64,000 nucleotides of DNA from contig NZ_JACHIB010000015.1 in assembly GCF_014203015.1 (NCBI RefSeq), positions 1 to 64,000 on the forward strand, written 5' to 3'. Position numbers and translations under genes: made by a program. The notes below the pieces were generated by a model. The model did not search any database and was not told the DNA's origin. It worked only from the letters and a program-made list of their open reading frames with translations. The stretch comes from Castellaniella defragrans. GTDB lineage: Bacteria > Pseudomonadota > Gammaproteobacteria > Burkholderiales > Burkholderiaceae_B. Shown here piece after piece: positions 39,186 to 47,835 of this stretch; positions within the stretch are counted from its first letter, which is position 1, and each line of letters opens with the position of its first letter.

Positions 39186-39713
39186 GATCGGGTCGTCCTG
39201 GTCAGTGTCGGGAAGCGGACGCGCGCAGCGAGGCGGGCCGCGGAAGCCGGGTGATGCGGAGAGGGGAATGCGATACGGACATGGTCTTCCTTGGAGTCAG
39301 GAGCCGCCGCACCGGAGATAGATTCACGAAGACCTATGCCTGCCAGAACGGCGGCAAGGTGCGATGAATCACGCATGAGGATGCCGCCCCTAGGAGGAGC
39401 GCCACCAGAACGAAGCGTGCACGGTCGCGTGTGAAATCATGGCAAGCATTCTACTGTGCGGCGCGGGCGCTGTCGAGCGGGGTAAATACCGGTGGACGCG
39501 GGCGTTCCCTACGCCTTCCCCGCATCCGCCCGGCTCATCGGGCTCGGCCGGGATTTCCTCTAAGTGGTCATACCATTATGGGTGGACGGAGCATATACAG
39601 GTGGGCGGCCGTTGCTGGAACGCGCGGACGGCATACGCTGCTTTCCTACCGGAAAGGCGCTTGAATCCTGGGTTTTTGCGAGGTTACAGGGTAAACGCAG
39701 ATCCAGATAAAGA
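39186..39713. other. Long intergenic region between trpG and lldR
   Basis: About 530 bp with no convincing gene on either strand. It contains one LldR-like operator (TGGTCATACCA, 39565-39575). On the minus strand there is a 26-codon frame with AAGGAAG ahead of its ATG (start about 39282). That frame has no Trp codons, so it is not an attenuation peptide. The promoter for trpGDC must lie here if these genes are not read from trpE. Confidence 0.5.
39565..39575. promoter_or_regulatory. FadR/LldR-type operator TGGTCATACCA
   Basis: A 4-3-4 palindrome matching the TGGTNNNACCA consensus of FadR-subfamily GntR regulators. It lies 247 bp before lldR and about 200 bp from a second copy, the arrangement that allows looping in the E. 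coli lldPRD promoter. Confidence 0.5.
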
Positions 39714-39743
39714 TTGACCTGGGCCGTGCCGCATTTTTATAAT
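39714..39743 (+). promoter_or_regulatory. lldR: Sigma-70 promoter of lldR-lldD
   Basis: TTGACC (39714-39719), an 18-bp spacer and a consensus TATAAT (39738-39743). This is the best promoter match in the window. Transcription would start near 39750, just ahead of the second operator. Confidence 0.7.
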
Positions 39744-39771
39744 GCGGTGGCCAGTTCACGATCCGGGAAAA

Positions 39772-39782
39772 TGGTAAGACCA
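39772..39782. promoter_or_regulatory. FadR/LldR-type operator TGGTAAGACCA
   Basis: A second TGGTNNNACCA palindrome about 22 bases downstream of the predicted start of transcription, so binding would block lldR-lldD transcription. Confidence 0.55.
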
Positions 39783-39811
39783 ATAAGCCGTCCATCAGAA
39801 ACCGGCAAGCA

Positions 39812-40654
39812 ATGAATCGGACATCGATGAACCGGCCGTCGATCGAATCCCCCCCGAATCTCCTCGCATCCCTTCGGCTTCTTCTCGCCATGCGCCTTTC
39901 CGACCGACTCGCGGAACAGCTCCGGTCCCTGATCGACGAACAGGGACTGCGGCCCGGCGACCGCCTGCCGGCCGAGCGCCGGCTGGCCGAGGCGCTGGGG
40001 GCTTCGCGGCCCTCGGTGCGCGAGGCCATCCGCCAGCTGGCCAGCCAGGGGCTGCTGCGCAGCCGGCAGGGCGGCGGCACCTACGTCCAGGCGCGCGAGC
40101 CCGCCGCCGACGACTGGCCCGACAGGCACCTGGTGCGGCCGCTCGATGAGCTGGTGTCCGACGACCCCGAATACCGCTACGACGTGCTGGAGGCCCGCCA
40201 TGCGCTGGAAGGCGGCACCGCCTGGCATGCCGCGCTGCGCGCCACGGCGGAGGACCGACGGGCGATCCAGCGCTGCTTCGAGGACATCGTGCGTTTCCAG
40301 AGCAGCGGCGATCCCGCCCTGTCGGCGCGCGCCGACGCCCGCTTCCACCTGGCCATCGCCGAGGCCTCCCACAACGCGGTGCTGCTGCAGATGATGCGCG
40401 GCGTATTCGAGCTGCTGCGGTCCACCGTCACGGAAAACCGCCAGCGCATGTACCTGATCCAGCATACCCAGGATCAGCTGACGGCCCAGCACCAGGCGCT
40501 GATGGAAGCCATCCTGCGCGGTGACGCCGAAGCCGCCCGGACGACCGTCTGGCGGCATCTGGAGTTCGTGCACGGCAGCGTGCGCAAGCTCGACGAAGAC
40601 GAGGCGCGGCGCGCCCGTTCATCCCGTTTGCCCCCTTTCTCTCTCACATCATGA
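39812..40654 (+). CDS. lldR: GntR-family (FadR subfamily) regulator, LldR-like
   Basis: Up to 280 residues. The winged helix-turn-helix is [20 protein letters not shown] with [20 protein letters not shown] and [13 protein letters not shown], closely like E. coli LldR. A C-terminal FCD domain (from about 130) has metal-binding His/Asp residues in [17 protein letters not shown] and [13 protein letters not shown]. It represses lactate genes and is released by lactate. The first ATG (39812) has no clear ribosome binding site; ATG 39890 would give the length of E. coli LldR. Its stop overlaps the lldD start by four bases. Confidence 0.88.
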   Translation: MNRTSMNRPSIESPPNLLASLRLLLAMRLSDRLAEQLRSLIDEQGLRPGDRLPAERRLAEALGASRPSVREAIRQLASQGLLRSRQGGGTYVQAREPAADDWPDRHLVRPLDELVSDDPEYRYDVLEARHALEGGTAWHAALRATAEDRRAIQRCFEDIVRFQSSGDPALSARADARFHLAIAEASHNAVLLQMMRGVFELLRSTVTENRQRMYLIQHTQDQLTAQHQALMEAILRGDAEAARTTVWRHLEFVHGSVRKLDEDEARRARSSRLPPFSLTS

Positions 40655-41787
40655 TCATTTCCGCCTCCACCGATTACCGCGAAGCCGCCCGGCGCCGCCT
40701 GCCCCCCTTCCTGTTCCATTACGGCGACGGCGGGGCGTATGCCGAATACACGCTGCGGCACAACGTCAGCGACCTGTCGGGCGTGGCGCTGCGCCAGCGG
40801 GTGCTCAACGACATGTCGCAGCTGGACCTGTCCACGCGGCTGTTCGACGAGACCCTGTCCATGCCGGTGGCCCTGGCGCCGGTGGGCCTGACCGGCATGT
40901 ACGCCCGCCGCGGCGAGGTCCAGGCGGCGCGGGCGGCGGACCGCAAGGGCATCCCCTGCACCCTGTCCACCGTGTCGGTCTGCCCCATCGAGGAGGTCGC
41001 GCCCGCCATCAGCCGGCCCCTGTGGTTCCAGCTCTACGTCCTGAAGGACCGCGGCTTCATGAAGAGCGTGCTGGAGCGCGCCCGGGCGGCCGGGGTGTCG
41101 ACGCTGGTGTTCACCGTGGACATGCCGGTGCCGGGCGCGCGCTACCGCGACGCCCATGCCGGGATGAGCGGCCCGTGCGCCGCCCTGCGCCGCTACTTCC
41201 AGGCCGTCCTGCACCCGCGCTGGGCCTGGGACGTGGGCCTGCGGGGCCGGCCGCACGACCTGGGCAATGTGTCCAGGTACCTGGGCAAGCCCACCGGCCT
41301 GGAGGACTACATCGGCTGGCTGGGGGCCAATTTCGATCCTTCGATCTCCTGGAAGGACCTGCAGTGGATCCGCGACTTCTGGCAGGGGCCGATGGTCATC
41401 AAGGGCATCCTGGATCCGGACGACGCGCGCGACGCCGTGCGTTTCGGCGCCGACGGCATCGTGGTGTCCAACCACGGCGGGCGGCAGCTCGACGGGGTGC
41501 TGTCCACCGCCCGCGCGCTGCCCGCGATCGCCGACGCGGTCAAGGGCCGGATCACCCTGCTGGCGGATTCGGGCGTGCGCACCGGTCTGGACGTGGTGCG
41601 CATGCTGGCGCTGGGCGCCGATGGCGTGCTGCTGGGCCGCGCCTGGCTGTACGCCCTGGCCGTGGGCGGCGAGGCGGGCGTCGCCAATCTGCTGGACCTG
41701 ATCGAAAAGGAAATGCGCGTGGCCATGACCCTGACCGGCGCGCGCACCATCGCCGACATCACGCCGGATCTGCTGGTGCGCGCCTGA
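40651..41787 (+). CDS. lldD: L-lactate dehydrogenase (FMN-dependent, quinone-linked) LldD
   Basis: A 378-residue FMN alpha-hydroxyacid dehydrogenase. Catalytic His-275 lies in [11 protein letters not shown], at the same number as in E. coli LldD. Other FMN-site segments are [32 protein letters not shown] and [17 protein letters not shown]. It oxidises L-lactate to pyruvate at the membrane. No lactate permease gene is next to it. It is convergent with trpE, 102 bp away. Confidence 0.95.
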   Translation: MIISASTDYREAARRRLPPFLFHYGDGGAYAEYTLRHNVSDLSGVALRQRVLNDMSQLDLSTRLFDETLSMPVALAPVGLTGMYARRGEVQAARAADRKGIPCTLSTVSVCPIEEVAPAISRPLWFQLYVLKDRGFMKSVLERARAAGVSTLVFTVDMPVPGARYRDAHAGMSGPCAALRRYFQAVLHPRWAWDVGLRGRPHDLGNVSRYLGKPTGLEDYIGWLGANFDPSISWKDLQWIRDFWQGPMVIKGILDPDDARDAVRFGADGIVVSNHGGRQLDGVLSTARALPAIADAVKGRITLLADSGVRTGLDVVRMLALGADGVLLGRAWLYALAVGGEAGVANLLDLIEKEMRVAMTLTGARTIADITPDLLVRA

Positions 41788-41889
41788 AACCGTACCGCGT
41801 GGGCCCGACCGCTTGCCGCCTGCGCGGCGTGGGGGCCTTCTTTTTGCCGCCGGGCCGTCCCAAGGCAAGAAGCGCCCCCTTTTGGGGTC

Positions 41890-43410
41890 CTAGATAGGCT
41901 CGTCCAGCCCGAACTGCACCTGCTCGGCGGCGCGCAGCAGGGCGCGGGCCTTGGCCTCGGTTTCCTGCCATTCCTTTTCGGGGTCCGAATCGGCGACGAT
42001 GCCGGCGGCGGCCTGCACGTACAGCATGCCGTCGCGGATGATGCCGGTGCGGATGGCGATGGCCAGGTCCATCTCGCCGCCGTAGCTCATGTAGCCGGCG
42101 GCGCCGCCGTAGATGCCGCGGCGCACGGGCTCCAGCTCGTCGATGATTTCCATGGCGCGGACCTTGGGCGCGCCGGTGAGCGTGCCGGCGGGGAAGGTCG
42201 CGCGCAGCACGTCGATGTTGCTCATGCCGTCGTTCAGCTCGCCGCGCACGTTGGACACCAGGTGCATGACGTGGGAATAGCGCTCGATGGCCATGGTGTC
42301 GGTGACTTCGACCGTGCCGGGCTTGGACACGCGGCCGATGTCGTTGCGCGCCAGATCGATGAGCATGACGTGCTCGGCGCGCTCCTTCGGGTCGGCCAGC
42401 AGTTCCTGCTCCAGGCGCAGGTCCTCGTCCTGCGTGGCGCCGCGCTTGCGCGTGCCGGCCAGGGGGCGGATGGTGACCATCTCGCGGGCGCGGCCGTTCT
42501 CGAACTCGCGGTCCTGGCGCACCAGGATCTCCGGCGAGGCGCCCACGACGTGGAAGGTGTCGAAGTTCCAGTAGTACATGTAGGGCGAGGGATTCAGCGA
42601 CCGCAGCGCCCGGTACAGCGACAGCGGCGAGTCGCGGAAGGGCTTGGCGATCACCTGGCCGATCTGCACCTGCATCAGGTCGCCGGCGGCGATGTAGTCC
42701 TTGGCCTTGCGCACGGCGGCCAGGTAGTCGTCCTTCTTGAAGTCGCGCTCCGTGGGCGTCTGCATGCTGGCGTAGGCATAGGGGATGACCACGGGCGTGC
42801 GCAGCTTCTCGCGCAGGGCCTTCAGGCGGCGGCGCGCCAGGGCGTAGGCTTCCGGCTGCTGGGGGTCGGCGTAGACGATCAGGTAGGTGCGGCCGGCCAG
42901 GTTGTCCACGATGACCAGTTCGTCGATCTGCAGCAGCATGATGTCGGGCGTGCCCGGCTGCTGGCCGGTCGGGCGCGGCTTGACGCAGGGGCCCAGGCGC
43001 GGCTCGATGTGGCGCACGGTGTCGTAGCCGAAATAGCCCGCCAGGCCGCCGGCGAAGCGCGGCATGCCCGGGCGCAGGGCCACGCGGAAGCGTTTCTGGA
43101 AGGCTTCGATGAAGGCCAGGGGATCGCCTTCGTGGGTTTCCACGACCTGGCCGCGGGTGACGACCTCGGTGGTGGTGCCGGTGGCGCGGATCAGGGTCCT
43201 GGCCGGCAGGCCGATGAAGGAATAGCGGCCGAAGCGTTCGCCCCCCACCACCGATTCCAGCAGGCAGCTGTTGCGCCCGGCTTCCGGTCCCGCATGGGCC
43301 AGCTTCAGGTAGATCGCCAGGGGCGTGTCCAGGTCGGCGTAGGTTTCCGCGATCAGCGGAATCCGGTTGTAGCCTTGGGCGGCCAGTGCGTTGAATTCGA
43401 TTTCCGTCAT
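41890..43410 (-). CDS. trpE: Anthranilate synthase component I TrpE
   Basis: A 506-residue chorismate-binding enzyme. The signature segments are QIGQVIAKPF, SPEILVRQ, IRPLAGTRKRGAT, HVMLIDLARNDIGRVSKPGT and GAPKVRAMEIIDELEPVRRG. N-terminal LLESVVGGERFGRYSFIG holds the LLES motif of Trp feedback-sensitive enzymes. With TrpG it makes anthranilate from chorismate. It is preceded by a Trp-rich leader peptide and attenuator. A CCCC-AAAA-GGGG hairpin follows its stop. trpG is 2.7 kb downstream rather than adjacent. Confidence 0.97.
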   Translation of the reverse strand: MTEIEFNALAAQGYNRIPLIAETYADLDTPLAIYLKLAHAGPEAGRNSCLLESVVGGERFGRYSFIGLPARTLIRATGTTTEVVTRGQVVETHEGDPLAFIEAFQKRFRVALRPGMPRFAGGLAGYFGYDTVRHIEPRLGPCVKPRPTGQQPGTPDIMLLQIDELVIVDNLAGRTYLIVYADPQQPEAYALARRRLKALREKLRTPVVIPYAYASMQTPTERDFKKDDYLAAVRKAKDYIAAGDLMQVQIGQVIAKPFRDSPLSLYRALRSLNPSPYMYYWNFDTFHVVGASPEILVRQDREFENGRAREMVTIRPLAGTRKRGATQDEDLRLEQELLADPKERAEHVMLIDLARNDIGRVSKPGTVEVTDTMAIERYSHVMHLVSNVRGELNDGMSNIDVLRATFPAGTLTGAPKVRAMEIIDELEPVRRGIYGGAAGYMSYGGEMDLAIAIRTGIIRDGMLYVQAAAGIVADSDPEKEWQETEAKARALLRAAEQVQFGLDEPI

Positions 43411-43452
43411 GGGGGTCTCTGGGTGGGGGTATGGACCGGGACAGAATTGAAA

Positions 43453-43480
43453 CAGCCCGGCCGATCAAGGGTCCGGGCTG
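43453..43480 (-). terminator. trp attenuator hairpin before trpE
   Basis: On the minus strand CAGCCCGG (43480-43473) pairs with CCGGGCTG (43460-43453) across a 12-base loop and is followed by TTTCAATTCT. It lies between the leader peptide and trpE, the place of a transcription attenuator. Alternative pairing partners are available in the GC-rich segment 43485-43520. Confidence 0.65.
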
Positions 43481-43523
43481 CAGGTGGGCGCCACGGGTAG
43501 CCCCGCGCGCCGGGTGACCATCA

Positions 43524-43595
43524 TTACCCGGAACGAGAACACCACCAGCGCCAATAGGCGCCGGCGGTGATCGGGTAATAACGGATGATGTTCAT
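43524..43595 (-). CDS. trpL: Tryptophan-rich leader peptide TrpL
   Basis: A 23-codon frame, MNIIRYYPITAGAYWRWWCS and then RSG-stop. It has three Trp codons within four residues (W-R-W-W), and Tyr nearby, directly upstream of the attenuator and trpE. This is the classic layout of ribosome-mediated trp attenuation. Its ATG overlaps the stop of gph (ATGA), so translation of the leader probably depends on termination of gph translation. No separate ribosome binding site is evident. The frame was found by reading the gap and is too short for routine gene callers. Confidence 0.8.
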   Translation of the reverse strand: MNIIRYYPITAGAYWRWWCSRSG

Positions 43596-44278
43596 GCGTG
43601 TTCGGTGTGCGAAGTCGCATCGGCGGCCCACTGGGCGGCCGCGACGATGGAATCAACTATAGCATCCACCGGCAGGCTCTGCACGGGACGGCCTTCGTTG
43701 TAGCCGTAGGGCAGGGCCAGCACGCGCATGCCGGCGGCGTTGGCGGCCAGGGCGTCGTTGATCGAGTCGCCGATGAACAGGGCCTGGGCGGGCACGATGC
43801 CGAGCAGGTCGCAGGCGTGGAACAGCGGCATGGGATCGGGCTTCTTGCGCTCGCAGGTATCGCCGCAGACCACCGCGTCGAAATAGCCGTCCAGGCCCAT
43901 CTGGCGCAGCAGGGGAGCGGTGAATTCGGTGCCTTTGTTGGTGACCACGGCCAGGCGGGAGCCCTGGGCGCGGAAGGCCTGCAGGCCCGCCACCACGCCG
44001 GGATACACGCGGCTGCGCTGGCCGTTCAGGGCGCGGTAGTGGTCCTGGTAGCGCGCCAGGCCGCGCATGACCATGTCCACGCTGGCGGGACGGCCGTCGT
44101 GGCCCAGGGTGCGGATGACCAGCTGCTCCACGCCCTTGCCGACGTAGGTGGCGATGACGTCCTCGGCGATCGGCGCCAGGCCCATGTCCTGGCGCATGGC
44201 GTTGGCGGCGTCCGCCAGATCGGGGATGGTGTCCAGCAGGGTCCCATCCAGGTCGAACAGAATTCCGGGAAATTGCAT
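43592..44278 (-). CDS. gph: Phosphoglycolate phosphatase (HAD family)
   Basis: A 228-residue HAD phosphatase. Motif I is FDLDGTLLDT, motif II VVTNKG, the Lys is in ERKKPDPMPL and motif IV is FIGDSINDALAA. It removes phosphate from 2-phosphoglycolate. ATG 44278 matches the usual start two to five residues before FDLDG; an in-frame ATG at 44332 is less likely. Its stop overlaps the trpL start. Linkage rpe-gph-trpE is familiar from beta- and gamma-proteobacteria. Confidence 0.93.
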   Translation of the reverse strand: MQFPGILFDLDGTLLDTIPDLADAANAMRQDMGLAPIAEDVIATYVGKGVEQLVIRTLGHDGRPASVDMVMRGLARYQDHYRALNGQRSRVYPGVVAGLQAFRAQGSRLAVVTNKGTEFTAPLLRQMGLDGYFDAVVCGDTCERKKPDPMPLFHACDLLGIVPAQALFIGDSINDALAANAAGMRVLALPYGYNEGRPVQSLPVDAIVDSIVAAAQWAADATSHTEHA

Positions 44279-44417
44279 GGTGTCGCGCGCTGGGGAAAGC
44301 GGCCGTGCCGGATCGGCGGCCAGGTGAATCATGAGAGCGTCGGGGCGCGTGTGGACGCCCGGGCATCGGCGGGCGTCATCGTATCATCACCAGGAAGAAT
44401 ATGCCGCCCCTGTTTGG

Positions 44418-45140
44418 TTACGAACCCTGTGCGCCGGCCGCGCGGCGCCGGGCGTCTCCCTGGGCGATGCCCTCGCGCAGGGCGGCGATCACGCGCGGGT
44501 AGTCGGGCTGGCCGAACACGGCCGAGCCGGCCACGAAGGCATCGGCCCCGGCGGCGCGGATGTCGGCGATGTTGTCGGCCTTGACGCCGCCGTCGACTTC
44601 CAGGTCGATGGCCTGGCCGCCCCGGTCCCGCCAGCGGTCGATGCGGGCGCGCGCCTGGGCGAGCTTGTCCAGCGTGTGCGGGATGAAGGACTGGCCGCCG
44701 AATCCCGGGTTCACCGACATCAGCAGCACCAGGTCGAGGCGCTCCATGACGTGGTCCAGCCATTCCAGCGGCGTGGCCGGGTTGAACACCAGCCCGGCGC
44801 GGCAGCCGTGGTCGCGGATCAGGGCCAGGGTGCGGTCCACGTGGCGCGAGGCTTCGGGGTGGAAGCTGATGATGTCCGCGCCGGCCTTGGCGAAGGCAGG
44901 CACGAGCGCGTCCACGGGCTCGACCATCAGGTGCACGTCGATGGGAGCGGTGGTGTGCGGGCGCAGGGCGGCGCACACCATGGGGCCCATGGTCAGGTTC
45001 GGGACGTAGTGGTTGTCCATGACGTCGAAATGGATCCAGTCGGCGCCGGCGGCCACCACCGCGGCGACTTCCTCGCCCAGGCGGGCGAAGTCGGCGGACA
45101 GCAGGCTGGGGGCGATGCGGGCGGCGGGCAGTTCGGTCAT
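44418..45140 (-). CDS. rpe: Ribulose-phosphate 3-epimerase Rpe
   Basis: A 240-residue TIM-barrel enzyme. The conserved parts are [58 protein letters not shown] and [12 protein letters not shown], with metal-binding His and Asp intact. It interconverts ribulose-5- and xylulose-5-phosphate. It starts the rpe-gph-trpL-trpE run and is divergent from mltA. Confidence 0.97.
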   Translation of the reverse strand: MTELPAARIAPSLLSADFARLGEEVAAVVAAGADWIHFDVMDNHYVPNLTMGPMVCAALRPHTTAPIDVHLMVEPVDALVPAFAKAGADIISFHPEASRHVDRTLALIRDHGCRAGLVFNPATPLEWLDHVMERLDLVLLMSVNPGFGGQSFIPHTLDKLAQARARIDRWRDRGGQAIDLEVDGGVKADNIADIRAAGADAFVAGSAVFGQPDYPRVIAALREGIAQGDARRRAAGAQGS

Positions 45141-45220
45141 GGCGGGGGAGGGTCCGGATATGTCATGATGACGGTTTTGCAGCCTTCATTTTAGTGCACC
45201 CCCGGGTGCCGCAATCCGGA

Positions 45221-46501
45221 ATGAAAATCCACTGGTTGTCCGCTGCCGCGCTGGTCGTCCTGAGCGCCTGTTCCACGGTGCCGCCCGAAGAACCGGCGCC
45301 GGGCGGCGAGGCCGGCGCCCCGGTTTCGGTCGAGCAGCCCCTGGTCGTCCCGCCGCTCTCGGCCCTGCCGGAAACGCCCGTGCGGCCCCTGCAGGGACGC
45401 TACACGGCGGTTTCCTGGGACGGCGTGCCGGGCTGGGGGGGCGACGACCTGAACCACGCCTGGAAGGCGCTGCTGAACGATTGCCGCGGCCTGATGCGGC
45501 CCGTGGCGGGCTCGCTCGCGCTGCCGGCGCGCGCGGCGCCCCGGGCCTGGCAGCCGGTCTGCCAGGCGGCGGTGCAATCCGGCCTGGGGACCGAGGCCGG
45601 CGGCCCGGCGGTGCGCCGGTTCCTGCAGGACCACCTGCGGCCCTGGCGGCTGGACGACGCTTCCGGGCAGGCTGCCAGCGGCACGGTGACGGGCTATTAC
45701 GAGCCCCTCATCCGGGCCTCGCGCACGCGCGGGGGCGCCTACCAGTGGCCGCTCTACGCTACGCCCGACGACCTCCTGACCATCGACCTCGGCTCGGTCT
45801 ATCCGGAACTGGCCGGCAAGCGGGTGCGCGGCAAGCTCGACGGGCGCCGCGTGGTGCCCTACGACACGCGCGCCCAGATCGCCTCCGACCCGGCCCGGCA
45901 GCCGGCCGTGATCGTCTGGGCGGACGACCCGGTCGAGGCCTTCTTCCTGCAGATCCAGGGCTCGGGGCGCGCCATTTTGCCCGATGGCGGGGTGCTGCGG
46001 CTGGCCTACGCCGACCACAACGGCCGGCCCTACGTCTCCATCGGCCAATGGCTGGCCCGGCAGGGCGAGATGCCGCTGGCCCAGACGTCGATGCAGAACA
46101 TCAAGGCCTGGGCGCGCGCACATCCCGAGCGCGTGCCGGAGCTGCTGAACGTGAACCCGGCCATGGTGTTCTTCCGCGAGGAGCCCATCGTCGATCCGGA
46201 GCTCGGTCCCCGGGGCGCCTACGGGGTGCCGCTGCTGCCGCGGCGCGCGATCGCGGTCGATCCGGCCTACGTGCCGCTGGGCACGCCGGTCTTCCTCGAC
46301 GCCGGCCCCCAGGGCGGGGCCGAGCCGCTGCGCCGGCTGGTGTTCGCCCAGGACACGGGCGCGGCGATCAAGGGCGCGGCCCGGGCCGACTTCTATTGGG
46401 GCACGGGCGACGAGGCCGGCGCGCGCGCCGGCCGCATGAAGCAGTCCGGCCGGATGTGGCTGCTGTGGCCGGCGCGCGCCGGGGCGCCGTCGGCGCGCTG
46501 A
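45221..46501 (+). CDS. mltA: Membrane-bound lytic murein transglycosylase A
   Basis: A 426-residue lipoprotein (lipobox LSAC; leader MKIHWLSAAALVVLSAC). MltA motifs are GTVTGYYEPLIRASRTR, FFLQIQGSGRAILPDG, NPAMVFFRE and the C-terminal 3D domain AIAVDPAYVPLGTPVFLD plus QDTGAAIKGAARADFYWGTG that carries the catalytic Asp. It cleaves peptidoglycan with 1,6-anhydro ring formation at the outer membrane. ATG 45221 gives a proper lipoprotein leader; CCGGA precedes it. Confidence 0.95.
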   Translation: MKIHWLSAAALVVLSACSTVPPEEPAPGGEAGAPVSVEQPLVVPPLSALPETPVRPLQGRYTAVSWDGVPGWGGDDLNHAWKALLNDCRGLMRPVAGSLALPARAAPRAWQPVCQAAVQSGLGTEAGGPAVRRFLQDHLRPWRLDDASGQAASGTVTGYYEPLIRASRTRGGAYQWPLYATPDDLLTIDLGSVYPELAGKRVRGKLDGRRVVPYDTRAQIASDPARQPAVIVWADDPVEAFFLQIQGSGRAILPDGGVLRLAYADHNGRPYVSIGQWLARQGEMPLAQTSMQNIKAWARAHPERVPELLNVNPAMVFFREEPIVDPELGPRGAYGVPLLPRRAIAVDPAYVPLGTPVFLDAGPQGGAEPLRRLVFAQDTGAAIKGAARADFYWGTGDEAGARAGRMKQSGRMWLLWPARAGAPSAR

Positions 46502-46585
46502 GCCGGCCTGGCGGCCGGCCTGTGAAACCCGTTTTCCTTGGCGTGCCGCAACGCGCGCCGCGCCGCCGCGCGGTAAGATGACCGG

Positions 46586-47773
46586 ATGAAGACTCAGGAA
46601 CCCATACTCGTCTGCGGCAGCGGCATCGCCGGCCTGGCCTGCGCGCTGGGGCTGGCCCGGGCGGGCCTGTCCGCCGCCCTGCTGGGGCCGCGCCAGGTCC
46701 CGGCCGTGCGCGCGGCCGACGACTACCATCCGCGCGTCTACGCGATTTCCCCGGCCAGCCGCGAGCTGCTCGACCGGCTCGGCGCCTGGTCGCTGATGGA
46801 TGCGCGCCGCATCACCGCCGTCGAGGCCATGGAAGTCCATGGCGACGCCGACGGCCGCCTGGACCTGTCCGCCTGGCAGGACGCGCGCGACACCCTGGCC
46901 TGGATCGTCGAGGCCGGCGAGATGGAGCGTGCGCTCCACCAGGCCGTGCGGGTCATGGGGATCGCCTGGCACGAGGACCGCTTCGAGCGCCTGGAGACCC
47001 GCGGCCTGGGCGTGCGCGTCACGACCGCGCAGGGCCGTGTGCTGGACGCGGCCCTGCTGGTGGGCGCGGACGGCGCGCGGTCGCCGGTGCGGCTGGCGGC
47101 CGGCATCGAGCATCACTACACGCCGTACGGCGACATGGGCGTGGTCGCGCACCTGGACATCGGCCTGCCGCACCAGAACCGCGCCTGCCAGTGGTTCACC
47201 GGCGACAGCGTGTTCGCCCTGCTGCCCATGCCGGACACGGCCGACGGTCCGCAGGCGTCCCTGGTGTGGTCGATGCACGAAGGCCGGGCGCGCGAATGGC
47301 TGGCGCTGGACGCCGACGCCCAGCAGGCGTTCTTCGCCGCGCATGCGCGGGCCATCACGGGCGATCGCCTGGGGCCGCTGCGCCTGCGCACGCGCCCCCA
47401 GGGCTTTCCGCTGACGCTCGAACGCAGCGCCATGATCGCGCCGGGCGTCGCCCTGGTGGGCGATGCCGCGCACCGCGTCCACCCGCTTGCCGGGCAGGGC
47501 TTGAACCTGGGCCTGGGCGACGTGCGGGACCTGCTGGACGTCCTGCGCACGCGCGAACCCCAGCGCGCGCCGGGCGACCCGCGGATCCTGGCGCGCTACC
47601 GCCGCCGCCGGGCCGAGCCCGTCTGCGCCATGGGCCTGGTCACCGACGGCCTGCACCGGCTGTTCGGCACGTCCAACGCCCCGGTGGCCTGGGCCCGCAA
47701 CCAGGGCATGCGCCTCGTCGATGGCCTGCCTTTCCTGAAACGCCGCCTGATCCGGGCGGCCGCCGGCGACTAG
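46586..47773 (+). CDS. FAD-dependent UbiH/UbiF-family hydroxylase
   Basis: A 395-residue aromatic-ring hydroxylase. The FAD-binding motifs are ILVCGSGIAGLACALGLARA, ALLVGADGARSPVR (DG motif) and ALVGDAAHRVHPLAGQGLNL. This places it in the ubiquinone hydroxylase group (UbiH, UbiF, UbiI, UbiM). Which ring position it hydroxylates cannot be told from sequence alone. It lies 84 bp after mltA and 62 bp before dsbC, on the same strand. Confidence 0.88.
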   Translation: MKTQEPILVCGSGIAGLACALGLARAGLSAALLGPRQVPAVRAADDYHPRVYAISPASRELLDRLGAWSLMDARRITAVEAMEVHGDADGRLDLSAWQDARDTLAWIVEAGEMERALHQAVRVMGIAWHEDRFERLETRGLGVRVTTAQGRVLDAALLVGADGARSPVRLAAGIEHHYTPYGDMGVVAHLDIGLPHQNRACQWFTGDSVFALLPMPDTADGPQASLVWSMHEGRAREWLALDADAQQAFFAAHARAITGDRLGPLRLRTRPQGFPLTLERSAMIAPGVALVGDAAHRVHPLAGQGLNLGLGDVRDLLDVLRTREPQRAPGDPRILARYRRRRAEPVCAMGLVTDGLHRLFGTSNAPVAWARNQGMRLVDGLPFLKRRLIRAAAGD

Positions 47774-47835
47774 GGTCTGTCCGGTACGCACAGTCCCCTG
47801 GACGCCGGCCCGTTTTTCCATTGAGGTCCTATTCC

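Noticed and set aside
39186-39376. A trp leader peptide before trpG
   Set aside because: Minus-strand frames here contain no Trp codons and no attenuator hairpin follows.
39431-39664. Plus-strand 77-codon frame between trpG and lldR
   Set aside because: No ribosome binding site, no family features, and it runs through the predicted operator region.
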